DNA from: an uncultured Bacilli bacterium
GTDB lineage: Bacteria; Bacillota_I; Bacilli_A; RF39; UBA660
Direction of reading: 5' to 3'
Assembly: GCA_934086815.1 (NCBI GenBank)
Contig: CAKOIM010000002.1
Location: 25,609 to 89,608 of the forward strand
Length of the DNA: 64,000 nt
Shown here: positions 11,597-18,562 of the stretch, piece by piece
How positions within the stretch are numbered: the first letter of the stretch is position 1
Layout of the letters: the number at the start of each line of letters is the position of its first letter
The notes under the pieces: model-generated
The model's input: the letters and a program-made list of their open reading frames with translations, nothing else
Told to the model about the DNA's origin: nothing
Database searches by the model: none
Position numbers and translations under genes: made by a program

Positions 11597-11898
11597 TGAA
11601 TAAATGGATAATTAGTGGTACTATTGTGATAATATCTCTTTTAATAGTAATTACAACAACATATAAAGTAATTAAAATACATAATAGTAAAATATTACTT
11701 GTGGAAAGTAAGTATATAATCGAAGCTTCTAAAAGATGCGTAAATGAAAAAAAGTGCAATGAAGATATCATTACCCTTAAAAAACTATATGAATTAAATT
11801 ACTTAGAAAAACAAGTTAATGAAGTTACAAAAGAATATTATAACGAAAACTCATATGTAAAAATAACAAATGAAAATTATGAATTTATTATCGTTTGA
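11596..11898 (+). CDS. small single-pass membrane protein, unknown
   Basis: A 100-residue protein with one N-terminal hydrophobic segment (residues ~5-24) followed by a polar, Lys/Glu-rich tail with two cysteines (RCVNEKKC). The start overlaps the tgt stop (TAATG), so it is translationally coupled to tgt. The layout is like a short type II membrane-anchored or pilin-like protein, but no prepilin motif is evident. Family not recognised. Confidence 0.65.
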
Positions 11899-11928
11899 AA
11901 ATAGTTAATATTAACTGTTTTCTTTTTT
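11897..11928 (+). terminator. terminator shared by two convergent genes
   Basis: A 26-base hairpin (GAAAA-AGTTAAT / ATTAACT-TTTTC, one internal mismatch) is followed by TTTTTT on the plus strand. Both flanking stop codons lie in or beside it, so it separates the convergent genes. Confidence 0.78.
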
Positions 11929-12267
11929 ATTTATTCCAAACATTCCTCCCATAACACTTACTAATAATAATATTATATAATATATTAAAGTGCTTATTGT
12001 AAATATATTTCTAGTAGTTATTAAAGATATAATAATTAATAAAGCTAAAAGTATACCTCCTTGCTTTAAACCACTTAAATATCCTTTAGAAGTAGCGTTT
12101 TTACCTGTGGATGCCCCAAAGATAAAGAAGGCTATAGCATTAAATATAAATAAAAGTAAGTTTGTAATTGTGTAATTTACTCCGATTAAATTAAGTAAAC
12201 TACATAAAAATATTATTATAATTAAAAATATACTATAATATCCTATATTTTTTAACATTTTTTTCAC
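11911..12267 (-). CDS. TIGR04086-type small membrane protein
   Basis: A 118-residue protein with four predicted membrane segments, a conserved small-residue helix (IFGASTGKNATSKG), and a C-terminal GGMFGINK. This matches the TIGR04086 family of Bacillota, whose function is unknown. The GTG start at 12267 has AGGTGAT close upstream; an ATG three codons later is an alternative. It is divergent from the DUF421 gene and convergent with the tgt-linked small gene. Confidence 0.72.
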   Translation of the reverse strand: MKKMLKNIGYYSIFLIIIIFLCSLLNLIGVNYTITNLLLFIFNAIAFFIFGASTGKNATSKGYLSGLKQGGILLALLIIISLITTRNIFTISTLIYYIILLLVSVMGGMFGINKKENS

Positions 12268-12338
12268 TGTATCACCTAACTAAATATATGTTATGTTTAA
12301 AATAATATTCTTTGTACCATAATATAAATGGTGATACC

Positions 12339-12983
12339 ATGGATTTATTTATTGTATTATTTAGAACTGTATTTTTTTACTTTTTTGTTTTAATTTCTTA
12401 TCGTATAATGGGAAAAAGAGAAATTGGTCAACTTGGAGTAATTGATTTAATTGTATCTATTTTAATTGCAGAATTAGTAGCTATTAGTATTGAGGAATTT
12501 GATCAACCAATGGTACTTACAATACTTCCTATTGCAATGCTTGTAGTCTTAGAAGTCATTTTTGCTTTTATTTCCATTAAATCAAGAAAATTTAGAACCA
12601 TTTTTGATGGTAAGCCATCACTTATAATTGTTAATGGGAAAATAAATTATAAAGAAATGGTTAAACAAAGATATTCTTTAGATGATTTATTAGTTAGTCT
12701 AAGGCAAAAAGAAATAAGAGATATAGAAATGGTAGAATATGCTTTTTTAGAACCTAACGGAGAATTATCTGTGTTTAAATATAATTTCTTTAAAATGCAT
12801 AGTCCTTATCCAGTTGCTTTAATACTAGATGGCGTATTACAAAAAAATGTTTTAAAACATATTAAAAAAACCGAAGATTGGGTAGTAGATGAACTAGCTA
12901 AAAAGAATTTATTAATCAAAGATATATTTTATGCTTTTTACAAAAACAAAAAGATATTTATTATTAAGAAAAATGATGTCTAG
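12339..12983 (+). CDS. DUF421/YetF-family membrane protein
   Basis: A 214-residue protein with three N-terminal membrane segments carrying YRIMGKREIGQL, then a soluble DUF421 domain (LIIVNGKI, LRQKEIRDIEMVEYAFLEPNGELSVFK). The family occurs in Bacillota and some members are tied to spore germination or envelope stress; the biochemical role is unknown. The ATG at 12339 has GGTGAT upstream; a TTG start at 12312 has no site. The stop lies in a terminator stem. Confidence 0.88.
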   Translation: MDLFIVLFRTVFFYFFVLISYRIMGKREIGQLGVIDLIVSILIAELVAISIEEFDQPMVLTILPIAMLVVLEVIFAFISIKSRKFRTIFDGKPSLIIVNGKINYKEMVKQRYSLDDLLVSLRQKEIRDIEMVEYAFLEPNGELSVFKYNFFKMHSPYPVALILDGVLQKNVLKHIKKTEDWVVDELAKKNLLIKDIFYAFYKNKKIFIIKKNDV

Positions 12984-13008
12984 CTAAAAAATGCTAGGTG
13001 TTTTTTTT
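12980..13008 (+). terminator. Rho-independent terminator after DUF421 gene
   Basis: CTAGC/GCTAG with an 8-base loop, then a short GTG and an eight-T run. The stop codon lies in the stem, which is short. Confidence 0.68.
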
Positions 13009-13014
13009 ATTTTG

Positions 13015-13023
13015 TGCTATACT
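13015..13023 (+). promoter_or_regulatory. extended -10 promoter of surface protein gene
   Basis: TGCTATACT is an extended -10 (TGn plus TATACT) 22 bases before the GTG start. No good -35 is visible, which is usual for extended -10 promoters. Confidence 0.55.
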
Positions 13024-13044
13024 TGATATAGTAGGGTGATTAAA

Positions 13045-14640
13045 GTGAAACAGCTAATAAAAAGAATTAAGAGTAATAAGTTTTTATCAATTACTGGCAT
13101 ATTAATTATAGGATTAATATTAGTTTTAATATTTAGAATAACTTATGCTTTTTTTGCACCGGTTATAAATGAAGCATTAGGTAATGTTGTAGTTGATAGT
13201 GCAACAGTAGATAAATTTTCTTTCAATTTAGGAGATGCTTTAAAGGTTGATGCAACTCCGACAACATTACCAGAAGCAGGTACTAATTTAGTAAAAAGTA
13301 CTACGGCAACAGCTTCACTTACTGCCAATAGCACAAAAAATACAGCTACTATGAATTATTATGTTTATTTTCAAATACCAGAAAATACTTTTGTTTATAG
13401 TGATGGTTCAACACCAGAAATTATTTTAACTATTAAAAATCCTAATGGAACAGAAGTAACCAATATTAGCGGTTTAACTTACGGAACATTTAATGGTGTA
13501 TCAGGTTTTGATATCACAACTTATAAAGGTTTAATAACAGTGGCTAATAATTATGAAATAACTTCTAAATCAAGTAAAGAAGCTACTACTCAAGAGTGGC
13601 AATTTACATTAACTTATTTAAACTTAGGTATAGATCAATCAGTTAACTTTGGCCATAGTATGAGTACTAAAGTTATTATGAGTAAAGAAGAAAGAAAACC
13701 TGAATTAGCAAATTTATGTAAGGAAAAAACTTTAAGTGATTGTGTTAAGACTCAATACACAGGAACACAAGGAGATAACAACTTATACTTGCATGATAGT
13801 ACACTAACTAATGGAGCAGGGGATAATTCATACCGTTATGCAGGTTCGAGTGATACCACGAATAACTTTGTTTGTTTTGGTTATGACTCTCAAGACGGAA
13901 CCTGCCCATCAGATAATTTATATAGAATCATCGGAGTATTTGGCGATGAAGTAAAACTAATAAAGTATGATTATGCAAAATCAACATTATTAGGAACAGA
14001 TGGGGATTATGGAAAAACATATCAAGCAGCTGGAGAGGGAGGAACAAATAAAGGGCAAAACTCTCAAGCAGAAATAGGTGGATATTATTGGAATAGAAAT
14101 GGTACAAATACATGGAGTTTAAGTAGTTTAAATACAATAAATTTAAATAAGAATTATATAAATAAAATTGATGAAAATGGAACAAAATGGTCAGACAAAA
14201 TATCAGACCATACATGGACAGTGGGGGGGAATACATATGATAATATTGTGGGTCAAACTGTGCCAATTGCATATCAAAATGAAATAAATTGGCCTGTTAC
14301 AGAAAAAACAGTAAAAGCCAAAGTAGGATTAATGTATGTTAGCGACTATGGATACGCAGCATCATCTAGTTCTTGGTCTACAATTTTAGATAGTTATGAT
14401 GATGTTATAGCAAATAATTGGATGTATATGGGACTTTATGAATGGACATTAGCGCCTCGTACGGACGATTATGAAAACGCTTTCTCTGTCAAACGTGACG
14501 GCTGTCTGAATTACAGCGATGTGCCTGGCAACTTTGTCAGATATAACACGTTTGGTGTCCGCCCAGTCCTTTATCTGAAGTCAACGATAAGCTATGCTGG
14601 CGGGTCTGGCACGGCCGCGAAACCGATTTTGGTGAAATAG
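13045..14640 (+). CDS. anchored surface protein with lectin-like, variable C-terminal domain (copy A)
   Basis: A 531-residue exported protein. Residues ~10-40 are one hydrophobic anchor. Residues ~45-215 are a Thr/Ser/Asn-rich beta domain. From about residue 225 it shares a conserved core with the broken copy at 41.1-42.4 kb and the partial copy at 63.1-64 kb (YTGTQG, GAGDNSYRYAGSSDTTNNFVC, RIIGVF, LIKYDYAKS). The C-terminus (NNWMYMGLYEW to GVRPVLYLKS) looks like the C-type-lectin-like tip of DUF6273-type or diversified proteins. Codon and base use jump to GC-rich at ~14,450, inside the last ~63 codons. GTG at 13045 follows AGGGTGAT. Role, probably adhesion or recognition, is inferred. Confidence 0.8.
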   Translation: MKQLIKRIKSNKFLSITGILIIGLILVLIFRITYAFFAPVINEALGNVVVDSATVDKFSFNLGDALKVDATPTTLPEAGTNLVKSTTATASLTANSTKNTATMNYYVYFQIPENTFVYSDGSTPEIILTIKNPNGTEVTNISGLTYGTFNGVSGFDITTYKGLITVANNYEITSKSSKEATTQEWQFTLTYLNLGIDQSVNFGHSMSTKVIMSKEERKPELANLCKEKTLSDCVKTQYTGTQGDNNLYLHDSTLTNGAGDNSYRYAGSSDTTNNFVCFGYDSQDGTCPSDNLYRIIGVFGDEVKLIKYDYAKSTLLGTDGDYGKTYQAAGEGGTNKGQNSQAEIGGYYWNRNGTNTWSLSSLNTINLNKNYINKIDENGTKWSDKISDHTWTVGGNTYDNIVGQTVPIAYQNEINWPVTEKTVKAKVGLMYVSDYGYAASSSSWSTILDSYDDVIANNWMYMGLYEWTLAPRTDDYENAFSVKRDGCLNYSDVPGNFVRYNTFGVRPVLYLKSTISYAGGSGTAAKPILVK

Positions 14641-14784
14641 TGACGGAGCAAGGCGAAATCTTCGCACCCTTGATGGGACATGGTGAGCCACGAAAAAAAA
14701 TAGGCGAAGCGAAAAAGCTTGAGAGGTCGAAAAATAAAGAACGCGGTGAAAAGGTGTGAGATGCTAAAAACGCGCTATGTATAT

Positions 14785-14808
14785 GAAGCCCTGCCCATAC
14801 AGGGCTTC
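14785..14808 (+). repeat. perfect hairpin 1 downstream of the variable tip
   Basis: GAAGCCCTG and CAGGGCTTC form a 9-bp perfect stem with the loop CCCATA. It has no T run, so it is not a typical terminator. Confidence 0.8.
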
Positions 14809-14833
14809 CAAAATTAGGCGAAGCCTAATTTTG
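14809..14833 (+). repeat. perfect hairpin 2 downstream of the variable tip
   Basis: CAAAATTAGGC and GCCTAATTTTG form an 11-bp perfect stem around a GAA loop, directly after hairpin 1. Only four Ts close the right arm, so it could be a weak terminator or a recombination structure. Confidence 0.8.
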
Positions 14834-14870
14834 TTGGAAAAATAAATAAACCAAGAAAGGAAATGATTAA

Positions 14871-15842
14871 ATGAAAATATTATGTATTGGACATACAAGT
14901 TGGGATATGACTGTTCCAGTAGATGAGTATCCAATAGAAAATACTAAGTATAGATATAATGAAAAATACCAAGCAGGAGGAGGCCCTGCATCAAATGCAG
15001 CATATCTTTTAGGTAAATGGGGAATGGATACTGTTATTGCAACAAGTATTGGAAGTGATGATTTTGGAACTAAAATTAAAAAGGAATTTCAAGAAATAAA
15101 TGTACCTACAGAATATATAGAAACAAGTTATGATAAAGATACTTCATTTTCTTTTATTCTTATAAATAAAGGTACTGGTTCAAGAACAGTCTTTAATGTA
15201 GCAACAGAACATCCACCATTAAAAAAACTTAATTATGATTTTACTCCGGATATTATATTTACTGATGGCCATGATTATGGAGCAACGCAAAATGCAATAA
15301 GTAAATATCAAAATGCTATTACAATTATAGATGCGGGAAGGGTTACTCCGGAATTGTTAGAATTATGTAAATATATTAAATATATAGTATGTAGTAAAGG
15401 TTTTGCTGAAACTGTAACAGGTTTAAAATTTGATTTTAGTAATCCTAGTAGTTTAGTTGCGGTATATAATAAATTACAAGATAAATATCCAAATAGTAAT
15501 ATAGTTATTACTTTAGAAGAAAATGGCTGTTTATATACAAGTGGAAATGAAATAAAAATAATGCCAGGATTAAAAATTCAAGCTGTGGACACTACCGGAG
15601 CAGGGGATATATTCCATGGAGCATTTACTTATGGTATAGCTAATAACTTTGATATGGAAAAAATAATAACTCTTTCTAATATTGCTGCCGGTTTATCTGT
15701 TACTAAAATTGGTGCTAGATTATCCGTTCCTAATTTATCTGAAGTTTTAGATTATTATTCCAAAAAAATGAATAATCAAGTAAATGGACAAACTAATATT
15801 CCTGTCGATAATAATCAAGGTAATATGCCAAATGCTAATTAG
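14871..15842 (+). CDS. PfkB-family carbohydrate kinase
   Basis: A ribokinase-type sugar or nucleoside kinase of 323 residues. The N-terminal GHTSWDMT strand, the AGGGPASNAA substrate-binding segment and the C-terminal DTTGAGDIFHGAF signature (catalytic Asp in GAGD) are all present. The last ~25 residues are a Gln/Asn-rich tail not typical of the family. AAGGAAATG lies ahead of the ATG. The Smr-domain gene overlaps its end by 11 bases. The substrate cannot be told from the sequence. Confidence 0.88.
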   Translation: MKILCIGHTSWDMTVPVDEYPIENTKYRYNEKYQAGGGPASNAAYLLGKWGMDTVIATSIGSDDFGTKIKKEFQEINVPTEYIETSYDKDTSFSFILINKGTGSRTVFNVATEHPPLKKLNYDFTPDIIFTDGHDYGATQNAISKYQNAITIIDAGRVTPELLELCKYIKYIVCSKGFAETVTGLKFDFSNPSSLVAVYNKLQDKYPNSNIVITLEENGCLYTSGNEIKIMPGLKIQAVDTTGAGDIFHGAFTYGIANNFDMEKIITLSNIAAGLSVTKIGARLSVPNLSEVLDYYSKKMNNQVNGQTNIPVDNNQGNMPNAN

Positions 15843-16077
15843 TAAGACACCACATCTTGATTTACATGGAGAAATAGTATCTATGGTTGAAGTCTTAGTA
15901 AATGAATTTATTCATGATAATGTTATACTAAAAAACGATACAGTAGTAATAATTCATGGGAAAAGCACAAATATTTTAACTGATGAAGTTCATAGAGTTT
16001 TAAGTAGAAATAAAAGCGTGGTAAAATTTTATAAAAACAATTGGAATTTAGGTGAAACAATCGTAGAATTGCGCTAA
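15832..16077 (+). CDS. small Smr-domain protein
   Basis: An 81-residue protein that is almost only a Smr domain: LDLHG near residues 9-13, then a helix, then VVIIHGKS and a C-terminal VEL strand. Smr domains are DNA or RNA nicking or binding modules; MutS2 carries one at its C-terminus. This stand-alone form overlaps the kinase gene, so they are probably co-translated. The ATG at 15832 gives the shortest product with the full domain; an upstream ATG lies inside the kinase gene. Its stop codon lies within a terminator. Confidence 0.75.
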   Translation: MLISKTPHLDLHGEIVSMVEVLVNEFIHDNVILKNDTVVIIHGKSTNILTDEVHRVLSRNKSVVKFYKNNWNLGETIVELR

Positions 16078-16099
16078 TTTGACAAAATTAGCGTTTTTT
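16072..16099 (+). terminator. terminator overlapping a promoter
   Basis: CGCTAATTT and AAATTAGCG form a perfect 9-bp stem around the loop GACA, followed by six Ts. The left arm holds the Smr gene's stop codon. The loop and the arm edge hold the TTGACA of the next promoter, and the T run lies in that promoter's spacer. Confidence 0.9.
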
Positions 16100-16107
16100 G
16101 GTATAAT
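16079..16107 (+). promoter_or_regulatory. consensus sigma-A promoter P1
   Basis: TTGACA (16079-16084) and TATAAT (16102-16107) are exact consensus boxes with a 17-base spacer. P1 is embedded in the Smr terminator. Confidence 0.88.
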
Positions 16108-16157
16108 TAAAGTCCAATAAGGGTATACTATGAATAATATGATAAATTTACACAAAA

Positions 16158-16186
16158 TTGACAAAAAACGCAGTTTGTGGTATAAT
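16158..16186 (+). promoter_or_regulatory. consensus sigma-A promoter P2
   Basis: TTGACA (16158-16163) and TATAAT (16181-16186) are again exact, with a 17-base spacer. P2 lies 34 bases ahead of the start codon of the 139-aa gene and 79 bases after P1. Confidence 0.92.
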
Positions 16187-16219
16187 GATATTGTTCGAGT
16201 AATTAGGGGGTATGGAAAA

Positions 16220-16639
16220 ATGAAAGGATATGTTTTAGAATACGTTTGTGAAAATGAATTTAAAAAGTTGGAAAGGGCATTAAAAAAATATAATATGTTA
16301 GCCTTTAAAAAATTAAATTTTGATTATTATCCAGCTTTAAGAAATGGTAATTTTGTCGGAGAATTAATTTCTGTTAATAAGAAAAATGGAACAGAAACTT
16401 ATGAACTTAAATTACCAAGTGATAAAATGTTTGCACAAATACATGGTGATGTTAAATTAGTTTATACAGTACATAAGAAAGATGAAACAATTGTACTTGA
16501 AACTATTACACCATCAGAAATATTATTAGAAGGTCATAGATCAGAATTAACGACTTATAAAGGAATAATGATATCTAAAGCAAATGCTACTAAAGATATG
16601 TTTAAAATTGATTTACTTAATATGTTACAAGATAAATAA
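16220..16639 (+). CDS. 139-aa protein of unknown function behind two strong promoters
   Basis: Not recognised. It is soluble, with a mixed alpha/beta pattern, charged, has no membrane segment, and a single cysteine near the N-terminus (YVCENEF). AGGGGG nine bases upstream supports the ATG at 16220; the longer in-frame reading from 16130 would run through promoter P2. Two consensus promoters and a strong terminator make it a single-gene, highly transcribed unit, so the protein is probably abundant. It lies just upstream of two tRNA genes. Confidence 0.8.
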   Translation: MKGYVLEYVCENEFKKLERALKKYNMLAFKKLNFDYYPALRNGNFVGELISVNKKNGTETYELKLPSDKMFAQIHGDVKLVYTVHKKDETIVLETITPSEILLEGHRSELTTYKGIMISKANATKDMFKIDLLNMLQDK

Positions 16640-16640
16640 T

Positions 16641-16674
16641 AACTTAGGTTTCGGGGGTTACCTAAGTTTTTTTT
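16641..16674 (+). terminator. Rho-independent terminator after 139-aa gene
   Basis: AACTTAGGT and ACCTAAGTT form a perfect 9-bp stem with a TTCGGGGGTT loop and eight Ts. Confidence 0.93.
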
Positions 16675-16735
16675 ATGAAAATGCAAAAAAGTTATTGCAT
16701 GATAAAAGAAAATATGATAACATTAATAGTGTCAT

Positions 16736-16812
16736 GGACCTCTAGCTCAGTTGGTTAGAGCCCTCGGCTCATAACCGAGTTGTCGTAGGTTCGAGTCCTA
16801 CGAGGTCCACCA
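16736..16812 (+). tRNA. tRNA with CAT anticodon (Ile2 or elongator Met)
   Basis: A full cloverleaf: acceptor GGACCTC/GAGGTCC, D-loop AGTTGGTTAG, anticodon stem CTCGG/CCGAG with loop CTCATAA, T-arm GTAGG-TTCGAGT-CCTAC, and an encoded CCA. The acceptor and T-arm resemble the tRNA-Ile2 of Bacillota, whose C34 becomes lysidine, more than elongator Met as I remember them. It is not an initiator, since GGG/CCC is missing from the anticodon stem. Confidence 0.9.
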
Positions 16813-16826
16813 TTTATTTTTTTTAT

Positions 16827-16911
16827 GCAGGTGTGGCGGAACTGGCAGACGCGCTAGACTTAGGATCTAGTGGATATATCCGTGGGGGTTCAAGTCCCTT
16901 CACCTGCACCA
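16827..16911 (+). tRNA. tRNA-Leu (TAG anticodon)
   Basis: An 85-base type II tRNA with a long variable arm. Acceptor GCAGGTG/CACCTGC, anticodon stem CTAGA/TCTAG with loop CTTAGGA, T-arm with GTTCAAGTC, and an encoded CCA. It follows the CAT tRNA by 14 bases and probably shares its transcript. Confidence 0.95.
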
Positions 16912-16956
16912 TTGGGAAATATGTCCAGACTTTTATAGTCTTGGATTTAATATAAA

Positions 16957-16990
16957 AAATATCAATTTCTAAAAGAAGTTGGTATTTTTT
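16957..16990 (+). terminator. terminator after tRNA pair
   Basis: AAATATCAA pairs with TTGGTATTT (one G-U) across a 13-base loop, followed by a T run. Confidence 0.7.
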
Positions 16991-17090
16991 GTTGTTAATT
17001 AAAAAAAGAATTAGATTTTGATGATCTAGAACGATAATTTTATGGTAAAATTATATTAGATGAAAAAATTAATAGATTGGTTAGACACGA

Positions 17091-17894
17091 TTGACTAATT
17101 TAGCAAAAACTCAAAATGATGAAGCCCCAGCAGATGTTGTTAAAAATTGGTTAAGAAATAAAGAAACGATTTCTTTTCTAGGTGTATGGGAAGAATTAAA
17201 TAATGAAAATTTTAAACTGGTCGAATTCGACCAGTTTAAAAATGAAGCAGGAAGACATGCATTTACTATGTCCCCTCAAAAATGGATTAGGGAAATAAAT
17301 GCTATTGGTATTATTTCTAAATCTGGTAAATATGGTGGTGGACCTTTTGCAAGAAGTGATATTGCTTTCGAGTTTGCTAGTTGGATTAGTCCTGAATTTA
17401 AATTATATTTAATTAAAGAATTTGAAAGATTAAAAAGAAATGAAACATATCAAGAAAAAATTGAATGGCATGCAAATAGACTATTATCTAAATTAAATTA
17501 TGTTGTTCATACTGATGCAATAAAAAAATATATTGTTCCTACTTTAACAGAACAACAAATTAAGTTTGTATATGCAAATGAAGCTGATGTATTAAACGTT
17601 GCATTGTTTGGTATGACTGCTAAAGAATGGCGTGAAGATAATCCAGAACTTGCTAAAAATGGAAATATGAGAGATTATACAGATTTACTTCATTTAATAA
17701 TTTTAAATAATTTAGAAAACACAAATGCAGAATTGATTAGAATGAATATAAAACAATCTGATAGACTTATTCAATTAAATGAATCAGCAAGAAATCAAAT
17801 GGAAGCTTTAAGAAATAATAAGAATGTTAAGAAATTAGAAGTATTACAACAACAAGTAAATGAAGATAATAAATATTTAATCGAGAGTAAATAA
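17091..17894 (+). pseudogene. KilA-N domain protein, N-terminally truncated
   Basis: A phage-type KilA-N DNA-binding domain covers residues ~1-115 (LTNLAK, NWLRNKETISFLG.WE, GKYGGGPFARSDIAFEFASWISPEFKLYL), then a helical C-terminal part. Usual members have ~20-30 residues before LT-LAK. Here the frame is closed by a TAG at about 17079, the only start is a TTG with no ribosome site, and a short piece in another frame starting at ~17060 may be the lost N-terminus. This looks like a prophage remnant beside the tRNA genes. It could still be expressed in a short form. Confidence 0.65.
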
Positions 17895-18255
17895 AATACA
17901 AAAGATGTTAAGACTTTAGTAAAAGATTTAAAAAATACACTAATACCAAAAGATAAATATATAATGTAGATGAAAAACTTAAATATAATAATGAACTTAT
18001 AGCTAAAAGTTATTCCAGTGTACTGGAATAATTTTATATTTTTTGAAGTACAATAGTATAATATAATTTTAAGTGACTTGAAGAAATGCTTTATTTATCA
18101 TCCATTCTTGATTTAGTTGATGCTTTAAATAAAATAAGAATAACTAAAAACTGTGAAAATGTAAAAGAATATAATTCAAATGAAGAATGGTAAATATATT
18201 ATAAAATTTTCTAAAATAAAAAGACCATTAACAAAATTTGTTTGTCAATAGTCTG
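17895..18255. other. decayed coding-like stretch after the KilA-N gene
   Basis: About 360 bases hold only short fragments, for example a Lys/Asp-rich piece directly after 17894 and a 35-codon piece from ~18088 to 18192 ending in NSNEEW. None has a ribosome site. It looks like eroded prophage genes. Confidence 0.5.
18010..18043 (+). terminator. terminator-like hairpin in the remnant region
   Basis: TTATTCCAG and CTGGAATAA form a perfect 9-bp stem with the loop TGTA, followed by a T-rich tract. Confidence 0.7.
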
Positions 18256-18281
18256 AAACGACTTGCTTAAAAGTCGTTTTT
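18256..18281 (+). terminator. terminator ahead of the type I toxin locus
   Basis: AAACGACTT and AAGTCGTTT form a perfect 9-bp stem with a GCTTAA loop and five Ts. A second hairpin (AGACCATTAACAAA with its partner, two wobble pairs) lies just upstream at ~18222-18254. Confidence 0.78.
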
Positions 18282-18326
18282 ATGTTATTCTGTATACAGA
18301 TGAAGAAATCATCATAAAATATTAAA

Positions 18327-18408
18327 GGAACACTTAATGTCGCATGTTGAGTGTCGCCAATTTGTTTGGTTCCATCTAAATCATTGCTGAGTTAGGTGGA
18401 TTTCTTTT
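18327..18408 (+). ncRNA. candidate antitoxin antisense RNA
   Basis: The plus strand has a terminator at 18371-18408: TCCATCTAA/TTAGGTGGA, 9 bp with one wobble, then TTTCTTTT. It ends at the toxin stop codon. A TAAAAT box at 18315-18320 could start an RNA of ~82 bases at ~18327, fully complementary to the 3' untranslated part of the toxin mRNA. This is the 3'-overlap arrangement of txpA/RatA and bsrG/SR4. The -35 is poor, so the promoter is the weakest part of the call. Confidence 0.5.
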
Positions 18409-18490
18409 ATATTAATACTATAAATAGTAAGAATAATAAAAGGAAGATAATTATTACTAGAGATAGAACTAAAAAATCCTTCTTGTTCAT
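18407..18490 (-). CDS. 27-aa hydrophobic peptide, candidate type I toxin
   Basis: The peptide starts MNKKDF and continues as ~20 hydrophobic residues (Leu, Ile, Val, Phe), enough for one membrane span. The ribosome site AAGGGAGG lies seven bases ahead of the ATG and is strong. Such short single-span peptides with their own terminated RNA are typical of type I toxins (Fst, TxpA, BsrG, Ldr types), which disturb the membrane when overproduced. The leader has small hairpins (TTCTT/AAGAA) next to the ribosome site that could block it. The sequence does not match a named family that I know. Toxicity is inferred. Confidence 0.62.
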   Translation of the reverse strand: MNKKDFLVLSLVIIIFLLLFLLFIVLI

Positions 18491-18553
18491 ACTATTGCCT
18501 CCCTTCTTTCAAGAAGTTTGGCTCCGCCCAACTATTAAGTGTTCCTATAGGTA

Positions 18554-18562
18554 ATTATAGCA
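18554..18562 (-). promoter_or_regulatory. extended -10 promoter of candidate toxin mRNA
   Basis: On the minus strand TGCTATAAT (TGn plus exact TATAAT) ends seven bases before the 13-bp inverted repeat. This places the RNA start on the first base of the repeat. Confidence 0.75.

Larger units (their letters stand above)
14450..14833 (+). other. GC-rich island covering the 3' end of copy A and its downstream region
   Basis: Codon use switches here from AT-ending codons to CGT, GGC, GTC, CTG and CGC, and the raised GC continues ~190 bases past the stop codon to 14833, after which the usual AT-rich sequence resumes. The non-coding part ends in two perfect hairpins. No long gene of its own is visible. 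It may be a cassette acquired by recombination, or the variable region plus target structure of a diversity-generating retroelement. No reverse transcriptase or second copy of the segment occurs in the window. Confidence 0.65.
18326..18546 (-). ncRNA. candidate type I toxin mRNA with paired 5' and 3' ends
   Basis: A perfect 13-bp inverted repeat (AGGAACACTTAAT at 18326-18338 and its complement at 18534-18546) bounds a 221-base unit. On the minus strand an extended -10 box predicts transcription to begin at ~18546-18547, the first base of the repeat. The RNA would therefore carry the repeat at its 5' end and the complement near its 3' end, like the closed, untranslatable mRNAs of hok or aapA toxins. 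Near the 3' end ACACT/AGTGT and GGAA/TTCC can form a competing local stem ahead of a U-rich tail. The extent is predicted. Confidence 0.6.

Noticed and set aside
13928..14272. Minus-strand open frame of 114 codons inside surface copy A
   Set aside because: It is the mirror of a Tyr/Asn/Gly-rich coding sequence; the same artefact appears opposite copy B (41374-41736) and copy C.
18288..18300. CTGTATACAG palindrome as an SOS operator
   Set aside because: It does not match the Gram-positive LexA box (GAAC-N4-GTTC), and no other operator evidence was found.
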